From Luteolibacter sp. LG18 (GTDB lineage: Bacteria > Verrucomicrobiota > Verrucomicrobiia > Verrucomicrobiales > Akkermansiaceae), in contig NZ_AP024600.1 in the NCBI RefSeq assembly GCF_036322585.1, positions 1,860,001-1,924,000 on the forward strand: DNA of 64,000 bases, read 5' to 3'. Below, piece by piece: positions 62,066 through 64,000 of this stretch. How positions within the stretch are numbered: position 1 is the stretch's first letter; each line of letters begins with the position of its first letter. The notes under the pieces are model-generated. The model was not told the DNA's origin and made no database searches. It saw nothing but the letters and a program-made list of their open reading frames with translations. Both the position numbers and the translations under genes were made by a program.

Positions 62066-62091
62066 GTTTGTTCATTTTTAGTTGAACAAAC
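62066..62091. promoter_or_regulatory. second GbsR-like operator
   Basis: GTTTGTTCA, 8-nt spacer, TGAACAAAC. The same half-site (TTGTTCA/TGAACAA) and the same 8-bp spacing occur in the palindrome at 60875-60910. Confidence 0.68.
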
Positions 62092-62204
62092 AGCCGATTT
62101 CACCGTGGATGTCGGTGACCAAAGCCTTTCCGGATGGAGCGGCAGATGGCCATTTCCTGAATCCTGCCCTAGGTTTCTTTTGCGAAAGCAAAGGATCGAC
62201 CAAG

Positions 62205-62216
62205 GGCGGCAGCGTG
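62205..62216 (+). promoter_or_regulatory. ops-like element in polysaccharide leader
   Basis: GGCGGCAGCGTG differs from the enterobacterial ops sequence GGCGGTAGCGTG at one base. It lies 20 bp before the UDP-xylose synthase start and downstream of an RfaH/NusG-like gene. A GAAA-tetraloop hairpin (62177-62194) precedes it. The changed base (T to C) is one RfaH reads in E. coli, so recognition would have to differ. Confidence 0.5.
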
Positions 62217-62235
62217 TCAGGCTCCCCGCGCTTCC

Positions 62236-63207
<972 letters not shown>

Positions 63208-63214
63208 GCGCCGC

Positions 63215-64000
63215 GTGCCGGATCAGCCGAACATCGACTTCCTCATCGTCGGGGCCGGGTTTTCCGGCCTCGTGATGGCCGAGCAGCTCTCGAACGCGGG
63301 TTGGAAATGCGTGGTCGTCGACAAGCGCGATCACCTCGGCGGCAACGCCCACGACCGTTACGACGAGGCGGGCGTCCTGATCCATCCCTACGGGCCGCAC
63401 TATTTCCGGACCAATTCGCCGCGGATCGTCGGCTACCTCAGCCGCTTCACCGACTGGCATCCGGTCGATTACACGATCAAAAGCCACGCCGCCGGCCGCT
63501 ACTGGAGCTTTCCGATCAACCTCAACACCTTCGAGGAGTGGGCTGGCCGCCCCGCCACCACCACCGAATTCGAGGCCTGGCTGGAGGAGCACCGCGAGAA
63601 GATCGACCACCCCGCCAATTCCGAGGAGGTGATCATCTCCCAGGTCGGCCGCGATCTCTACGAGCTGTTCTTCGAGGGCTACACGCTCAAGCAGTGGCAA
63701 CGCCACCCGCGCGATCTCGATCCCTCCGTCTGCGGCCGGATCCCGATCCGCACCAACCGTGACGACCGCTACCTGCGCGAGGAATTCCAGGCCCTGCCGC
63801 GCGACGGCTACACCGCCATGTTCCAGCGCATGCTGGCCGCCTCTCCCGGCGCGGAACTCCACCTCGGCGTGGATTTCGAGACCGCGAAGACCCGCTGGAA
63901 CTACCGCCACCTGGTCTACACCGGGCCGATCGACGAGTACTTCGACCGCTGCTACGGTCCGCTGCCCTATCGCTCTCTGAGTTTCGAGCACGAGAGTTTC
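63215..64000 (+). CDS. glf: UDP-galactopyranose mutase, 3' end outside window
   Basis: 262 codons from a GTG at 63215, running off the window. The FAD-binding start is DFLIVGAGFSGLVMAEQLSN, then VVVDKRDHLGGNAHD, and the family-specific HPYGPHYFRTNSPRIVGYLS carries the flexible active-site region. LFFEGYTLKQWQRHPRDLDP is also typical. The enzyme interconverts UDP-Galp and UDP-Galf for polysaccharide or glycan assembly. Confidence 0.93.
   Translation, partial: MPDQPNIDFLIVGAGFSGLVMAEQLSNAGWKCVVVDKRDHLGGNAHDRYDEAGVLIHPYGPHYFRTNSPRIVGYLSRFTDWHPVDYTIKSHAAGRYWSFPINLNTFEEWAGRPATTTEFEAWLEEHREKIDHPANSEEVIISQVGRDLYELFFEGYTLKQWQRHPRDLDPSVCGRIPIRTNRDDRYLREEFQALPRDGYTAMFQRMLAASPGAELHLGVDFETAKTRWNYRHLVYTGPIDEYFDRCYGPLPYRSLSFEHESF

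Overview
The window is GC-rich DNA from a bacterium that looks like a member of Verrucomicrobiota, probably Verrucomicrobiales (Luteolibacter-like). This rests on overall gene character: a XylR-type regulator beside a secreted sulfatase, weak or absent Shine-Dalgarno sequences, a GbsR-like regulator next to an RfaH/NusG-like factor, REP-type double hairpins, and an integrase with a C-terminal helix-turn-helix extension. No 16S gene is present, so the taxonomy is inference.

Chromosomal left arm (1-4102): a truncated XylR-like sugar-responsive regulator diverges from a secreted sulfatase. A four-TM protein of unknown function follows, then tandem tRNA-Arg(ACG) and tRNA-Pro(CGG).

Integrated element (about 4058-40041, 35.9 kb): the 3' end of tRNA-Pro is repeated at 39993-40041 (49 bp, one mismatch), next to a tyrosine recombinase. 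Both ends carry the same pair of 8-bp direct repeats on a 12-bp period, which look like integrase arm sites. Cargo from left to right: (a) 4.3-10.0 kb, a phage/plasmid-like replication module with a gene II/X-like initiator, a hairpin-rich non-coding segment and a DUF3987-like protein; (b) 10.2-19.1 kb, a defence-like block with an MmeI-like methyltransferase lacking an obvious nuclease, an SF2 helicase, a GIY-YIG nuclease, an unknown protein with an HNH-like motif, a DUF488 fusion and a conserved partner; (c) 19.1-20.0 kb, a decayed IS66 end; (d) 20.0-27.7 kb, a plasmid-like DNA-processing module (PD-(D/E)XK Fe-S nuclease, two micro membrane proteins, DUF932, RadC/JAB, WGR-ligase, Gp37/Gp68) whose cassettes are separated by related GC-rich hairpins; (e) 27.8-29.0 kb, a divergent XRE/GYF/zinc-ribbon unit around a perfect palindrome; (f) 29.2-38.5 kb, a 2900-residue SpvB/FG-GAP/RHS protein with a TreTu-like toxin tip and a small membrane protein as likely immunity; (g) 38.5-39.9 kb, the integrase.

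Chromosomal right arm (40.0-64.0 kb): mostly housekeeping genes. These are a minimal metallopeptidase, tRNA-Met, a Bcp-type peroxiredoxin, a beta-CASP hydrolase, PepA, a P1B-4-type metal ATPase, HflK/HflC, PurN, an M29 aminopeptidase, a DUF3142 lipoprotein with a repeat-rich exported partner, a YjdF-like membrane protein, a VanZ-like protein, superoxide dismutase, RmuC, a REP-associated transposase inside inverted REP copies, Dus and a flavin reductase. The end is the start of a surface-polysaccharide locus: a GbsR-like regulator, an RfaH-like antiterminator, UDP-xylose synthase and UDP-galactopyranose mutase (cut by the window edge). Two operator-like palindromes with identical spacing and an ops-like sequence suggest how this locus is controlled.
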